Origin: Halichondria panicea
Taxonomy: Eukaryota; Porifera; Demospongiae; Suberitida; Halichondriidae
Assembly: GCF_963675165.1 (NCBI RefSeq)
Contig: NC_087382.1
Span: 4,689,963-4,753,962, forward strand
Direction of reading: 5' to 3'
Length of the DNA: 64,000 bases
Position numbers and translations under genes: made by a program. Positions 22,749-34,200 of this stretch are shown piece after piece (the stretch's first letter is position 1; each line of letters begins with the position of its first letter). The notes under the pieces were generated by a model. That model was not told the DNA's origin. It was given only the letters and a program-made list of their open reading frames with translations, and did no database searches.

Positions 22749-22894
22749 TTACTACCTAGGGGAGAACCTTCCAAAAATTAATTAACAGCCAGGTGATGCT
22801 GCAATGTTTATAGTACAACACTGATATTGGAATAACACTGTTATATAACCACAGAAAATATTGGAAGAACACTATTACATACATGTATGATAAC

Positions 22895-22990
22895 TGTGTA
22901 TTTATAGAGTGATTGCCTTCAAAGAAGAGCATTAACTAGCAGAAGTGGTAGAACAGAAAGGAGTGCAACATCCATTATTAACAGTGAGTT
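22895..22990 (+). promoter_or_regulatory. Type B promoter of gene 3
   Basis: The region upstream of gene 3 (about 22800-22983) is nearly identical to that of gene 4 (31005-31197) but differs from genes 1-2. It has a weak TATA-like run (tgtatttataga, about 22897-22908) directly followed by agtgattgcct (22908-22918). That element is the reverse complement of aggcaatcact found next to the TATA run of genes 1-2. The stretch gcagaagtggtagaacag (about 22940-22957) resembles gene 1's gccgaagtgataaaacag. Confidence 0.5.
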
Positions 22991-23073
22991 GATGCAGTAG
23001 CATCTATATTATACAATCTGGAAGCAGTATAATTATTATAATCATTATACAACCATCATTATACATTCACCAG
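22984..23073 (+). other. Predicted 5'UTR intron of gene 3 (90 bp)
   Basis: The donor is aaca|GTGAGT at 22984; the acceptor AG ends at 23073, two bases before the ATG at 23076. The 12-bp insert between acceptor and ATG in genes 1-2 is absent. Confidence 0.5.
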
Positions 23074-23075
23074 AT

Positions 23076-26000
23076 ATGCTGTCTAGAAATATTCTCAGCT
23101 GGTTAGTGCTACTGACCCTGGCTGCTGTTACCAGGAGCGAGCACTATCACATTGTGCCAGTGGATTCAACTGACTTGTGTAATGACTATCGAAATGGAAC
23201 TTGTTTCACTCTCGAGCAACTTGTTCAAACAGACCTGTTATCTGGTGGAGACAATCTCACCTTGAGCTTTCTACCTGGAAATCATATGTTAACTGAGCAG
23301 TTATTGATTCGTAACTTTTCACACGTGCATATCACCGGCCAGAAAAAAAGTACAACTATAGTCATATTCCATAGCAATGGTGTGATACATTTTATTAGTA
23401 TTACTGAATTGAGTATTGACAACTTGGGTTTCGTTGGAGCGAATGTTGGACCACAAAACTCACATCAAATGTTGATCATTGATAGTGCCAATAATATCTA
23501 TATTGACAACTGCAAATTTTCGGACTTTGATCAAGCGGAACATTTAGTACTCAATATCTTTGCATTACTCGATCAGGTGGAAACCCACATAGTTAAGATT
23601 GCTAATACTCAAACTGCAATAATTGAGAGCACTCTCTTTATAAACAACACTGGTCGGGCACTGCACGTTGAGGCTGATAATGTGTACATAACAAATAGTG
23701 AGTTCACTAGAAATGATGGAGGTGCAGTTTACATTAAATCAAACAATATACTGATCAACATCAACAACGCGGAGTTCAACTACAACAGTGCTGAAAACGG
23801 GGGAGCAGTAGAAGTGGTATCTGGTACTGTAGTGATCACTCGGTGTACCTTCACAAATAATAAAGCTTCTCAGTTTGGTGGAGGGATTAATGTTGGCTCA
23901 GGCAGTAGTGTGTCCATCTCTGACAGTACGCTGACAAACAACGCAGCTGACTATGGTGGAGCGATTTATGCTAGATCAAGAAGTGTGTTCATCTCTGACT
24001 GTGAACTGACTAACAACAGAGCTAGAAGGAGAGGTGGAGCGATTCATGTTTACAAAGGCAAAAACGTGTCCATCTCCAACAGCACGCTGACAAACAACAA
24101 AGCTGGTGGGTCTGGTGGAGCAATTCGTGTGGAATCAAGCAGTTTGTCGATCTTTGAAAGTGAACTGACTAACAACAGAGCTAGAAGGAGAGGTGGAGCG
24201 ATTCATGTTTACAAAGGCAAAAACGTGTCCATCTCCAACAGCACGCTGACAAACAACAAAGCTGGTGGGTCTGGTGGAGCAATTCGTGTGGAATCAAGCA
24301 GTTTGTCGATCTTTGAAAGTGAGCTGACAAACAACAGCGCTAAGAGGAACGGTGGAGCGATTCGTATGCTGTCAGGCAACATGTTCATCTCCAAATGTGA
24401 GGTTACAAACAACAGAGTAGAACAAAATGGTGGAGGAGCAATTCGTGTAGGGTCAGGCAACGTGTCTATCTCCGAATGTAAGCTGACTAACAATAGAGCT
24501 AAGAAGAGTGGTGGAGCAATTTATGTTAGCTCAGGCAACGTGTCCATCTCTGACTGTACGTTCTCAGGAAATGTGTCCATCTCCGAACACAACGGTGGTG
24601 TCTATGAGGGTAAAGCCATTTCAGACAGCACCCTAACAAACAACTATGGTACAGTGATTGCTGTTTTTCGTCAATCCACCTTGATCATCAACAATACTAA
24701 TATTACTAATAGTAATGGCCCCATCTATGCTTTTGGCAGTCGAGTCGAGTTTATTGGACCTACAACACTCAGTAACAATCGCGGTGTGTTGGGTGGAACT
24801 ATAAGCCTTGACCGGAGTCAAATGTACATTAACACAGAAGGAGTTATCATCACCAACAACACAGCTATCTCTGGAGGAGGGATATTTCTGAGAGAAAGTA
24901 CACTTTTTGTGAATAAGCCAATAGAGATCTACCACAACACAGCACATAATGGCGGAGGGATTTATGCTTATTCAAGCATAATTAAATTTAATAAACCATA
25001 TTCGTCTAAACAAAGTGAAATTGCTAACAACACTGCTAAGAATGGTGGAGGCATACAAGCAGTATCTTCAACTATTGAACTTATTCAATCATACGTCAAC
25101 ATCGACTCAAACACAGCTAAAGCTAGTGGAGGTGGAATGTATTTACAGCAAAGTTCGAAATTATACCACCTTTTTAAAAAAATCGATAAATTAAAAAATA
25201 CGATTGATGTCAAGTTAATGATTAACAACAACTTGGCTCAGTACGGAGGGGGAATATTTGTGGAAGATGACACACAGACGAGTGCGTGTGGAAGAGAGGC
25301 CACAGAAACAATTTTTTCTGAATGTTTTATTCAAACTATTGAGCTTAATCAAAGAAAAACTAAAACTCTAAGCTATTTCATCACATTCATGGCTAACAAC
25401 ACAGCTACCCAGTCAGGAGCAGACATCTATGGAGGTCTGTTGGACAGGTGTATAGCAAAATATCACATCTATTCTTTAAATGGATTGGAATACATAATTA
25501 AAACTGTGAAATCCTCCTCCAAATTATCAATCTCCTCTAGGCCTGTTCAAGTAATTATTTGCAATAATGACCATATTTCTTCAAGAAAGGGGCACATGTT
25601 TAGAATCAGTGTTATGGCTATTGACCAAGTTGGAAATCCTACAAATGCCACAATTCACAGTTCTGTTATCAGTGAAAGTGGATTTGTTCGTCTCAAAGAA
25701 GGACAGGCAAAACAAGAAGTTGGCAATCAGTGCACAGAATTAGAGTACAATGTGTTCTCACAAGACAGGTCTGCTCAAGTGGAACTCTATGCTGAAGGTC
25801 CATGCATCAATTTGGGAATTTCAAGACAACTTATTAATATTTCTTTTCTACCCTGCACATGCCTTATTGGGCTCAAGCCAATTCAGTCGGATATTGAGTG
25901 CAAGTGTGACTGTGATCCAGACTTGCAAGTATATCAGATAACAAACTGTTCTGAGGAAAATGGGACCATAAAGCTGGAAAGTAATAACAACATATGGATA

Positions 26001-27602
26001 CAGTTCATAAATACTACCAATGAAACAGGGTATGTTGTTAGTAACTGTGCATTTGACTATTGTGTAGAAAAACCAGTCCACATCAGTCTAAGCAACCCTG
26101 ACGAACAATGTGCTTACAATCGAAGTGGTGTCTTGTGTGGAGAATGTGAACCAGGACTAAATCTTGTGCTGGCTACGTCAAACTGTAAAGAATGCTCTAA
26201 TCTTTACCTTCTTCTACTAATTCCATTTGCGCTGGCAGGCATATTGCTAGTTGCTTTAATTCTCGTGCTCAACATCACTATAGCAACTGGAAATATTCAT
26301 GGCCTCATTTTTTATGCCAACGTAGTAGCTGCTAATAGAGCAATTTTCTTTCCTAGTGTAAAAAACTTTTTAACAGTTTTTGTATCATGGGTGAATCTTG
26401 ACCTGGGAATCGAGATATGCTTTTACAATGGAATGAACTCTCAAGGAAAAGCGCTCATTCAACTTGTCTTTCCCACTTACCTATTTTTTCTAATGCTTCT
26501 TATTATACTTTTGAGCAAGTACTTTGACTCATTTTCAAAGCTCCTCTCCAACAGGAACCCAGTTGCTGCCCTAGGCACACTCGTCCTACTCTCTTATTCT
26601 AAATTCTTACGATTTATTGTTGCAGCACTACAATACACAGAATTGCATTATCCTGATGGTTCAACCAAGACTGTTTGGTTGTTTGACGGCAATGTGCAAT
26701 ATTTCACTTTCATTCACATTCCTCAGTTTATTGCTGCTATCATAATCCTCATTGCTGGTGGATTGTTCACTGTAATGCTCTTCTTTGGACAATGGTTTCC
26801 TCGCTGTTCGAAGGTTATAATATGGACCAAGAACACATACTACAATGGTTTCATGGACGCATACCATGCTCCATTCACTCCCAAGCATCGCTACTGGGTG
26901 GGACTGCTCCTCTTTGCTCTGATTGCTCATAATCTAGTAGTTTCCATGGCTCCAAACACGTCTCTTCCTGTTTTATCTGCTGGATGCATTGCATTCGGAC
27001 TGATAACATTGACCAACCGAGTGCACAAAAAGCAATTTAATGAATATATAGAAACATTCTTTCTGCTTAATCTCGGCATTCTATCTATTGGCACTTCCTA
27101 TGTTGTTGAAACACACCAACAGCAAGAAACATTGACCATTGTTTCAATGTCTATAGCTTTCATCCTTTTTGTGATAATAATCAGCTACCATTTCTACCAT
27201 TTCATACTAAAGACCACCAAGATATGGCTTAAGATAAAGGAAGTCACAAAGAAGTTGAGAATTGGTGCTACAGAGAAAAAGAATCAACAACCTAAGAATG
27301 CCATGGCAATGCATCAGCTTGCAGCCAATGATGACGATGAGCAACTTAATAATGCTGAGCAAATAAACATTGTGAATCCACCCCCGTACACAAATGGAGC
27401 CATGGAAGAAGCTGACCCTGATCGCTACATCACTCCTCCCATCATCAGACCAGCCACGAGGCCGGAACAGCTGAGACTCTCCTACATGGATGAACTAGCC
27501 CCCCTCACCACAGAGGACTACAGACCAGCCCCTCCCCCTCCAAGAGTCAACCGTCGTCCTGCTGTTACATACACAGAAATCACCGGACCCTGTGCGCAAT
27601 GA
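23076..27602 (+). CDS. Pmp-like beta-helix repeat, multi-pass membrane receptor-like protein, paralogue 3
   Basis: Intact frame of 1508 residues, the shortest copy. It has a signal peptide (about 1-21) and a conserved N-terminal region with CFTLEQLV and LSFLPGN. The coil array has about 12 regular coils from about residue 230 to 490, several with cysteine (SDCELTNN, SKCEVTNN), then an irregular coil region up to about 760. The Cys-rich module (about 930-1040, LCGECEPGLN) precedes hydrophobic segments (about 1041-1380). The tail has PPPY (VNPPPYTNG) and VTYTEI, so both candidate signalling motifs are intact. The ectodomain is closest to gene 4, sharing the GGAIHVYKGKN coil type, which agrees with the shared promoter and spacer. 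A perfect 159-bp duplication adds two coils. Ligand and partners are unknown. Confidence 0.88.
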   Translation: MLSRNILSWLVLLTLAAVTRSEHYHIVPVDSTDLCNDYRNGTCFTLEQLVQTDLLSGGDNLTLSFLPGNHMLTEQLLIRNFSHVHITGQKKSTTIVIFHSNGVIHFISITELSIDNLGFVGANVGPQNSHQMLIIDSANNIYIDNCKFSDFDQAEHLVLNIFALLDQVETHIVKIANTQTAIIESTLFINNTGRALHVEADNVYITNSEFTRNDGGAVYIKSNNILININNAEFNYNSAENGGAVEVVSGTVVITRCTFTNNKASQFGGGINVGSGSSVSISDSTLTNNAADYGGAIYARSRSVFISDCELTNNRARRRGGAIHVYKGKNVSISNSTLTNNKAGGSGGAIRVESSSLSIFESELTNNRARRRGGAIHVYKGKNVSISNSTLTNNKAGGSGGAIRVESSSLSIFESELTNNSAKRNGGAIRMLSGNMFISKCEVTNNRVEQNGGGAIRVGSGNVSISECKLTNNRAKKSGGAIYVSSGNVSISDCTFSGNVSISEHNGGVYEGKAISDSTLTNNYGTVIAVFRQSTLIINNTNITNSNGPIYAFGSRVEFIGPTTLSNNRGVLGGTISLDRSQMYINTEGVIITNNTAISGGGIFLRESTLFVNKPIEIYHNTAHNGGGIYAYSSIIKFNKPYSSKQSEIANNTAKNGGGIQAVSSTIELIQSYVNIDSNTAKASGGGMYLQQSSKLYHLFKKIDKLKNTIDVKLMINNNLAQYGGGIFVEDDTQTSACGREATETIFSECFIQTIELNQRKTKTLSYFITFMANNTATQSGADIYGGLLDRCIAKYHIYSLNGLEYIIKTVKSSSKLSISSRPVQVIICNNDHISSRKGHMFRISVMAIDQVGNPTNATIHSSVISESGFVRLKEGQAKQEVGNQCTELEYNVFSQDRSAQVELYAEGPCINLGISRQLINISFLPCTCLIGLKPIQSDIECKCDCDPDLQVYQITNCSEENGTIKLESNNNIWIQFINTTNETGYVVSNCAFDYCVEKPVHISLSNPDEQCAYNRSGVLCGECEPGLNLVLATSNCKECSNLYLLLLIPFALAGILLVALILVLNITIATGNIHGLIFYANVVAANRAIFFPSVKNFLTVFVSWVNLDLGIEICFYNGMNSQGKALIQLVFPTYLFFLMLLIILLSKYFDSFSKLLSNRNPVAALGTLVLLSYSKFLRFIVAALQYTELHYPDGSTKTVWLFDGNVQYFTFIHIPQFIAAIIILIAGGLFTVMLFFGQWFPRCSKVIIWTKNTYYNGFMDAYHAPFTPKHRYWVGLLLFALIAHNLVVSMAPNTSLPVLSAGCIAFGLITLTNRVHKKQFNEYIETFFLLNLGILSIGTSYVVETHQQQETLTIVSMSIAFILFVIIISYHFYHFILKTTKIWLKIKEVTKKLRIGATEKKNQQPKNAMAMHQLAANDDDEQLNNAEQINIVNPPPYTNGAMEEADPDRYITPPIIRPATRPEQLRLSYMDELAPLTTEDYRPAPPPPRVNRRPAVTYTEITGPCAQ
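24003..24320 (+). repeat. Perfect 159-bp tandem duplication inside gene 3
   Basis: 24003-24161 and 24162-24320 read as identical. The unit encodes 53 residues, two coils (a GGAIHVYKGKN type and a GGAIRVESSS type), so helical register and frame are kept. Confidence 0.88.
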
Positions 27603-30600
27603 AGTGTGAACTGCCGCCTTACTTGATACAATTTTACATGTACAGCTTAAAAAACAATGTTCGTTTTCACTAGTTAACTGCATGAATAGTTATTAGCTGT
27701 TGTTGATAATTTTAGTAAAGAGAGATAGGCTTTCTGGTTGTGCTACATGTATATAATTATGATTTGTATTGAATATTTCATTTCCACAAAATGTTGGCTA
27801 TCAAAAATTAATGCATGTTGCCTTCCCGGTTTTAGTCTTAGCTATTTTTACTATTTTGTTTCAATTGACGCGTTAGAGCTTTTCTGATTCGGGTAAAACA
27901 GTGAAGAGTTACTGAACAATGATCTATAGATAGGCCAACCTCTCAAATAGTCAGGAACAAACTCATTGTATATAATGATCTACGAATTTGACATAGCAAA
28001 GTTGACTTTCCGAAATATACTTAAGTATAGCATGCTGGGCAACTAGTGTTGTGTCTTGGGTACAACAATTGTATTTCGAAACTCCAGCTCCGTTGTTGGT
28101 GTTACAGCGGATGGTAGCAATCATCCCTATGGCCCATACTAGCTGTAATGGGATCAAAAGTACAACTACATAATGATTATAATATTAAATTTATGTATAA
28201 TCTTGTACCACCAGGACATATGCAATAATTATGTGACAGACAGTATTATGAATTAATCATCCAAGTAATAAGACAGTACAGTTATGTATGCTTAGTCGAA
28301 TACCCGCCTCAACCTGTTTACTTTTGGGATACTTTAATTAACCATTAATTTTTGAATTGAGCAGTCTCTTATACACACTCACAGATGTTGGATTGTTTAG
28401 TCGAAATCATCCACTGTTTTTTGATAGTAAAATATTATAATTATATAGCTCTGACATGTTTTCAGTTGGTAGCGCATTAGCAGATTCCCTTAGCATGGAC
28501 ATTCCTTAATTCTCATCATTATACTGAAACCATTATTTGTACCTCTCTCAAAATTAGTAGCTATATACATACAGGAATTTGCATTGAGAGCATTGCTTCG
28601 AGAGCTTGTTTACCTTGTGTACATCGGTAATATTAGCTGACACTAGCTCCAAAATATTTGACAGTAGATCTAGCAAGGGGTACTTTCTGCAATATCTGCT
28701 CCAATTGAATGGCTGTAGTATAGACGTAACTTCCATGGACTGAGCCCTTCTTTTTCCTGCTTTATGATCTGATATATAGTCATCAATTGGGTACGTGTTG
28801 TGTCTCACTTTTGATTTCAAATACATCTCGCTCAAATAATTATAGCATTGTTTTATAGTACTGCAAACTAAGTTCAGTTCACAGACTAAAATCTCGGGAG
28901 CATCATGTATATACTGAATAAATTTTTTGCTGTAGTAACCATAACAACAGTGCAAGCATAATTATGGTTGCCAATAGTGTGAGTGACTGGTTCTAGTCTG
29001 TTGCTTCAGCTTCTGTCTGATATGATGAAGGGGGGTAACGTGTTCATTGCACTTAATTATAGGGAAAGCAATATTAACGTGTTCTGTACATGCAATTAAT
29101 TTGTGTCTAAGAGCATGGTTTGCCTAACTGAATGTACATTGTCATAACAATTAATGTTTACAGGAAGTGTATAGCCTGTATAAGTAGCTTCCAGTATAAA
29201 TTAGTCTACGCTGCACGATGTTTATATATAGTTGTGAGGGTGCACACGCACGCCCCACATTTATGATCTGATAGTCATCAATTGGGTATGTGCTGTGCGT
29301 CACTTTTGATCTCAAATACATCTCACTCGAATATAATTCCCAACCAGTCTACTTAATTTATGTGCCCCACATGATTAGGAATGTGTGGTCTATGAATGCT
29401 TTGTTGGTCACGGTTGTTGTGACATGTGCACACCCAAGGCCACATATGAATGCTTGGTTAGTCCCCACTGTCAATCTCCATTAGTATGAATGTTTGGTCT
29501 ATGAATGCTTTTTTGGTGTTTGGTTGTGACACGTACACACATATGAATGCTTGGTTAGTCCCCACTGTCAATCCCCTAATGTTTGGTCGATGAATGCTTT
29601 GTTTGTTCAATGCAATAATACAGGGAAAGCAATAAAAATTATTACTAAAGTCTGAATTCAACCTTCATAAAGTTGTCAATAATTTTGTCATACTTCACTG
29701 AAATTCAAAGTTTCATTGGATTCCTTGCTGAAAAGCGCTTCTATCTATATGCTATAGAGCTGGTAAGCTCCAACCGGTTAAAAGTTAGCATTTTCCATGC
29801 TGAAGTCCCAGGCATACAGTACGTACTTGTCCACCACATGCACATAAAAGCATTAATGAAGCCATAATTGACCACATAACTTCCGGGGCCGCAAATAGAC
29901 TTTAACGTGTTCTGTTTGTCTGAGAGTATGATTTCAATTAATTTGTGCAGGAAGTTAAGCTTCCAGCATAAGTCTATATGTGCGTTGAGTTTTACCCCGG
30001 AAGTTATGTGGTCAACTGATTATGGCTTCATTTATGCTTTATGTGGTTGACAGGGAGTTCTACATGGAAAATGCTAACTTTTAGCTGGTTGCAGCTTATC
30101 AGCTCTACAGCATATAGATAGAAGTGCTTTTTAACAAGGAATTAATCTAATGGTATATGAAAATTTGAAATTTCAGTGAAGTATGACAAAGTTATTACAA
30201 CTTTATGAAGGTCAAACTCAACAAAATAGACTTTAGTCAGCCTCTATTGTGTTGCATGGTATACGTTGTGACACAGGCCCATGCAGGGCCACATTTGAAT
30301 GCTTGTCTACACATGCAATGTAGCCATGCACATTTACAAAATCTCCCAGCATGAAATCAGAATTAATGTGTGTACGGGGACATTATATGGGGTGTGTGCT
30401 CTTGACCGTAACCAAGCATTTGTGACCAAGCATTCATATGTGGGGTACACATGCACATTAATTCTGATTTCAATGAATGCTTGGTCAATCCCCACTGTCT
30501 ATACAACTAGGTAAATAAAGTGAAGTGGGCTGGCTTCTGACACACTAATGGCTGCATGCATGCGCAACATTGGGAGAGTATAGATAGACAAAAATGCTCT

Positions 30601-31100
30601 ACTGTTTATATCAATTTTTTTGTTTGATTGTGACATTATTGTATAACGGGAAAATTTAGCGAGTATTATATTTGACGAATGAAGCATTTGAACAAGTCCA
30701 CTGGTAAACTTATCATTTTGGCAAAATTCACCAAATCGCCAAAATAATTAAGACGCTCGCCAACTTTTCCTGTTATACAGTTCAATTAAATGGGCAGGGA
30801 AGGGGGCGTGTCTCCAACACATTTTGCGCGGCCCTGTTCCACAACCTCACCAATGTGGTAAATTTAATTTCCTGGATCTGCTCCTGCAGTTCATTGTGTA
30901 CACATCACCACGACTCTATATATGCACGCCTAAAGCACACCAATGCACAATGAATGCAACCGCTTGAAGCATGCAGTACCAATGCAGGAACTCTCCAGGA
31001 GATACTGCAATGTTTATAGTACAACACTGATATTGGAATAACACTGTTATATAACCACAGAAAACATTGGAATGACACTATTACACATACATGTATGTTA
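27603..31100. repeat. Spacer copy B between genes 3 and 4
   Basis: This is the second copy of the spacer at 19219-22895, differing by small indels and substitutions and lacking the segment around 22520-22795. It includes the foldback element at about 29655-30225 and repeat monomers at 29350-29600 and 30290-30500. A 133-codon minus-strand frame at 28554-28955 is open here but shifted by a 7-nt indel in copy A. I see no gene in it. Confidence 0.75.
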
Positions 31101-31108
31101 TAACTGCA

Positions 31109-31283
31109 TGTGTATATATAGAGTGATTGCCTTCAAAGAAGAGCATTAACTACCAGAAGTGGTAGAACAGAAAGGAGTGCAACATCCATTATTAACAGTG
31201 AGTTGATGCAGTAGCATCTATAATTATTATACATTCTGGGAGCAGTATAATCATTTTCAATCATCATTATACATGCACCTCAG
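31109..31283 (+). promoter_or_regulatory. Type B promoter and 5'UTR intron of gene 4
   Basis: A TATA-like run tgtgtatatataga (about 31110-31122) is followed by agtgattgcct (31122-31132), as before gene 3. The predicted intron runs from the donor aaca|GTGAGT at 31198 to AG at 31283 (86 bp), two bases before the ATG. Confidence 0.5.
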
Positions 31284-31285
31284 AT

Positions 31286-34200
31286 ATGCTGTCTAGAAAT
31301 ATTCTCAGCTGGTTAGTGCTGCTACTGACCCTAGCTACTGTTACCAGGAGTGAGCACTATCACATTGTGCCAGTGGATTCAACCGACTTGTGTAATGACT
31401 ATCAAAATGGAACTTGTTTTACTCTCGAGCAGCTTGTTCAAACATACCTGTTATCTGGTGGAGACAATCTCACCTTGAGCTTTCTACCTGGAGATCATGA
31501 GTTAACAGAGCAGTTTATGATTCGTAACTTTTCACACGTGCATATCACCGGCCAGAAAGAAAGTACAACTGTGGTCAGATTCCATAGCAATGGTACTATA
31601 CGTTTTGATGGTACTGCTGCATTAAATATTGAACGCTTGGGTTTTGTTGGAGCGAATGTTGGAGAACGAAACTCACGTCAAAGTGTGCTCATTGACGGTT
31701 CCAATGATATCTATATCGACAGCTGCTACTTTTCGGACTTCGAATTACTGAATCAAGTGGAAGCCCATAATAATGATGTACTCCGTATCACTAATACTCA
31801 AACTGCGACAATTGAGAGCACTCTCTTTATGAACAACACTGGTCGGGCACTGCACGTTGAGGCTGATGATGTGCACATAACAAATAGTGTGTTCACTAGA
31901 AATAATGGAGGTGCAGTTGACATTGAATCCAACAACTCTCTGATCAACAACACAGAGTTTAACAATAACAGTGCTGAGATTGGAGGAGCAGTAGAATTGG
32001 CATCTGGTACTGTAGTGATCACTTGGTGTAACTTCACAAATAACAAAGCTTATCTGTACGGTGGAGCGATTTATGTTAGCTCAGGCAATAGTATGTTCAT
32101 CTCTGACTGTACGCTGACAAACAACGCAGCTGACTATGGTGGAGCGATCTATTCTAGATCAAGAAGTATGTTCATCTCTGACAGTACGCTGACAAACAAC
32201 ACAGCTGACTATGGTGGAGCGATTTATGCTAGATCAAGAAATGTATTCATTTCTGACTGTGAGCTGACTAACAACAGAGCTAAGAGAGGCGGTGGGGCAA
32301 TTCATGTTTACAAAGCCAAAAATGTGTCCATCTTCAACAGCACGCTGACAAACAACAAAGCTGACGGGTCTGGTGGAGCGATTCATGTGGAATCAGGCAG
32401 TGTGTCGATCTCTAACTGTGAGCTGACAAAAAACAAAGCTAACTATGATGGTGGAGCAATTCATGTTGGATCAAAAAGTGTGTTCATCACCGACTGTGAG
32501 CTGACTAGCAACAGAGCTAGAAGGAGAGGTGGAGCGATTCATGTTTACAAAGGCCAAAACGTGTCCATCTCCAACAGCACGCTGACAAACAACAAAGCTA
32601 ACAGGAGAGGTGGAGCGATTCATGTTTACAAAGGCCAAAACGTGTCCATCTCCAACAGCACGCTGACAAACAACAAAGCTAACAGGAGAGGTGGAGCGAT
32701 TCATGTTTACAAAGGCCAAAACGTGTCCATCTCCAACAGCACGCTGACAAACAACAAAGCTAACGGGTCTGGTGGAGCGATTCATGTGGAATCAGGCAGT
32801 GTGTCGATCTCTAACTGTGAGTTGACAAAAAACATAGCTGACTATGATGGTGGAGCAATTCATGTTGGATCAAAAAGTGTGTTCATCACCGACTGTGAGC
32901 TGACTAGCAACAGAGCTAGAAGGAGAGGTGGAGCGATTCATGTTTACAAAGGCAAAAACGTGTCCATCTCCAACAGCACGCTGACAAACAACAAAGCAGC
33001 TTACGGGACTGGTGGAGCGATTCGAGTAGAATCAGGCAGTTTTTTATCGATCTTTGAAAGTAAGCTGACAAACAACAGCGCTAAGAGGAGCGGTGGAGCG
33101 ATTTATATGCAGTCAGGTAACGTGTCTATCTCTGAATGTAAGCTGACTAACAACAGAGCTAAGAGGAGTGGTGGAGCAATTTATGTTAGATCAGGCAACG
33201 TGTCCATCTCTGACAGTACGTTCTCAGGAAATGTGTCCATCTCTGAACACAACGTTGGTGTCTATGAGGGTGAAGCCATTTCAGACAGCACGCTAACAAA
33301 CAACTATGGTACAGTGATTGCTGTTTCTCAATCCACCTTGATCATCAACAACACTAATATTACTAATAGTAATGGCCCCATCTATGCTTTGGACAGTCGA
33401 GTAGAGTTTAATGGACCTACAATACTCAGTAACAATCGTGGTGTATTGGGTGGAGCTATAAGCCTTGACCAGAGTCAAATATACATTAACACAGAAGGAG
33501 TAATCATCACCAACAACACAGCTATCTCTGGAGGAGGGATATTTCTGAGAGAGAGTACACTCTTTGTAAATAAGCCAATAAAGATCTATCAAAATACAGC
33601 ACATAATGGCGGAGGGATTTACGCTCATTCAAGCAGAGTTGAGTTCGAATATATGTTAGCAATTCTTCAGAGTACAACTAATCAGAGTGTGATTGCTCAC
33701 AACATTGCTAAGAATAATGGTGGAGGTATACATGCAGTATCTTCAACAATTAAACTTACTCAGTCGTACGTCAACATTGACTCAAACACTGCAAATGCTA
33801 ATGGAGGTGGATTATATCTACAGCACGGTTCAAAACTCTACCTACGTAAACAGACTGAAGAATATAGGTTTGGAAATCAATTATATGTCAAGTTAATGAT
33901 CGACAACAACTCGGCTCAGTATGGAGGGGGAATATTTGTGGAAGATGACACACAGAGGAGTGCTTGTAGAGGAAGGTTAAAAAAAAGTAATGCTATTCAC
34001 ACCATTTTTGCTGGTTGCTTCATTCAAACAATTAAACTGTATGATATCAGCATAATTAATCCTAACAATAAAAACTTTTTAAACACGTTTATGACTAACA
34101 ACACTGCTACCCAGTCAGGAGCAGACATCTACGGTGGTCTGTTGGACAGGTGTACAGCTAATAGAAATGCTGAGTATCACACTTTTTTTAGATTGGACTA

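Larger units (their letters stand above)
19219..22895. repeat. Spacer copy A between genes 2 and 3 (part of an 8.2-kb duplication)
   Basis: This spacer is near-identical over most of its length to 27603-31105, and its first roughly 930 bp also match 36314-37228. It contains the shared 3'UTR, a diverged minus-strand reading frame near 20277-20600 that is frameshifted relative to the other copy, repeat monomers (20990-21240, 21880-22020) and a foldback element (21290-21850). No expressed gene is evident apart from a possible orphan exon at 22573. Confidence 0.75.

Noticed and set aside
28554-28955. 133-codon minus-strand ORF in spacer B as a gene
   Set aside because: The equivalent region of spacer A has a 7-nt indel that shifts the frame, no clear ATG start matches between copies, and no splice or family features are visible.
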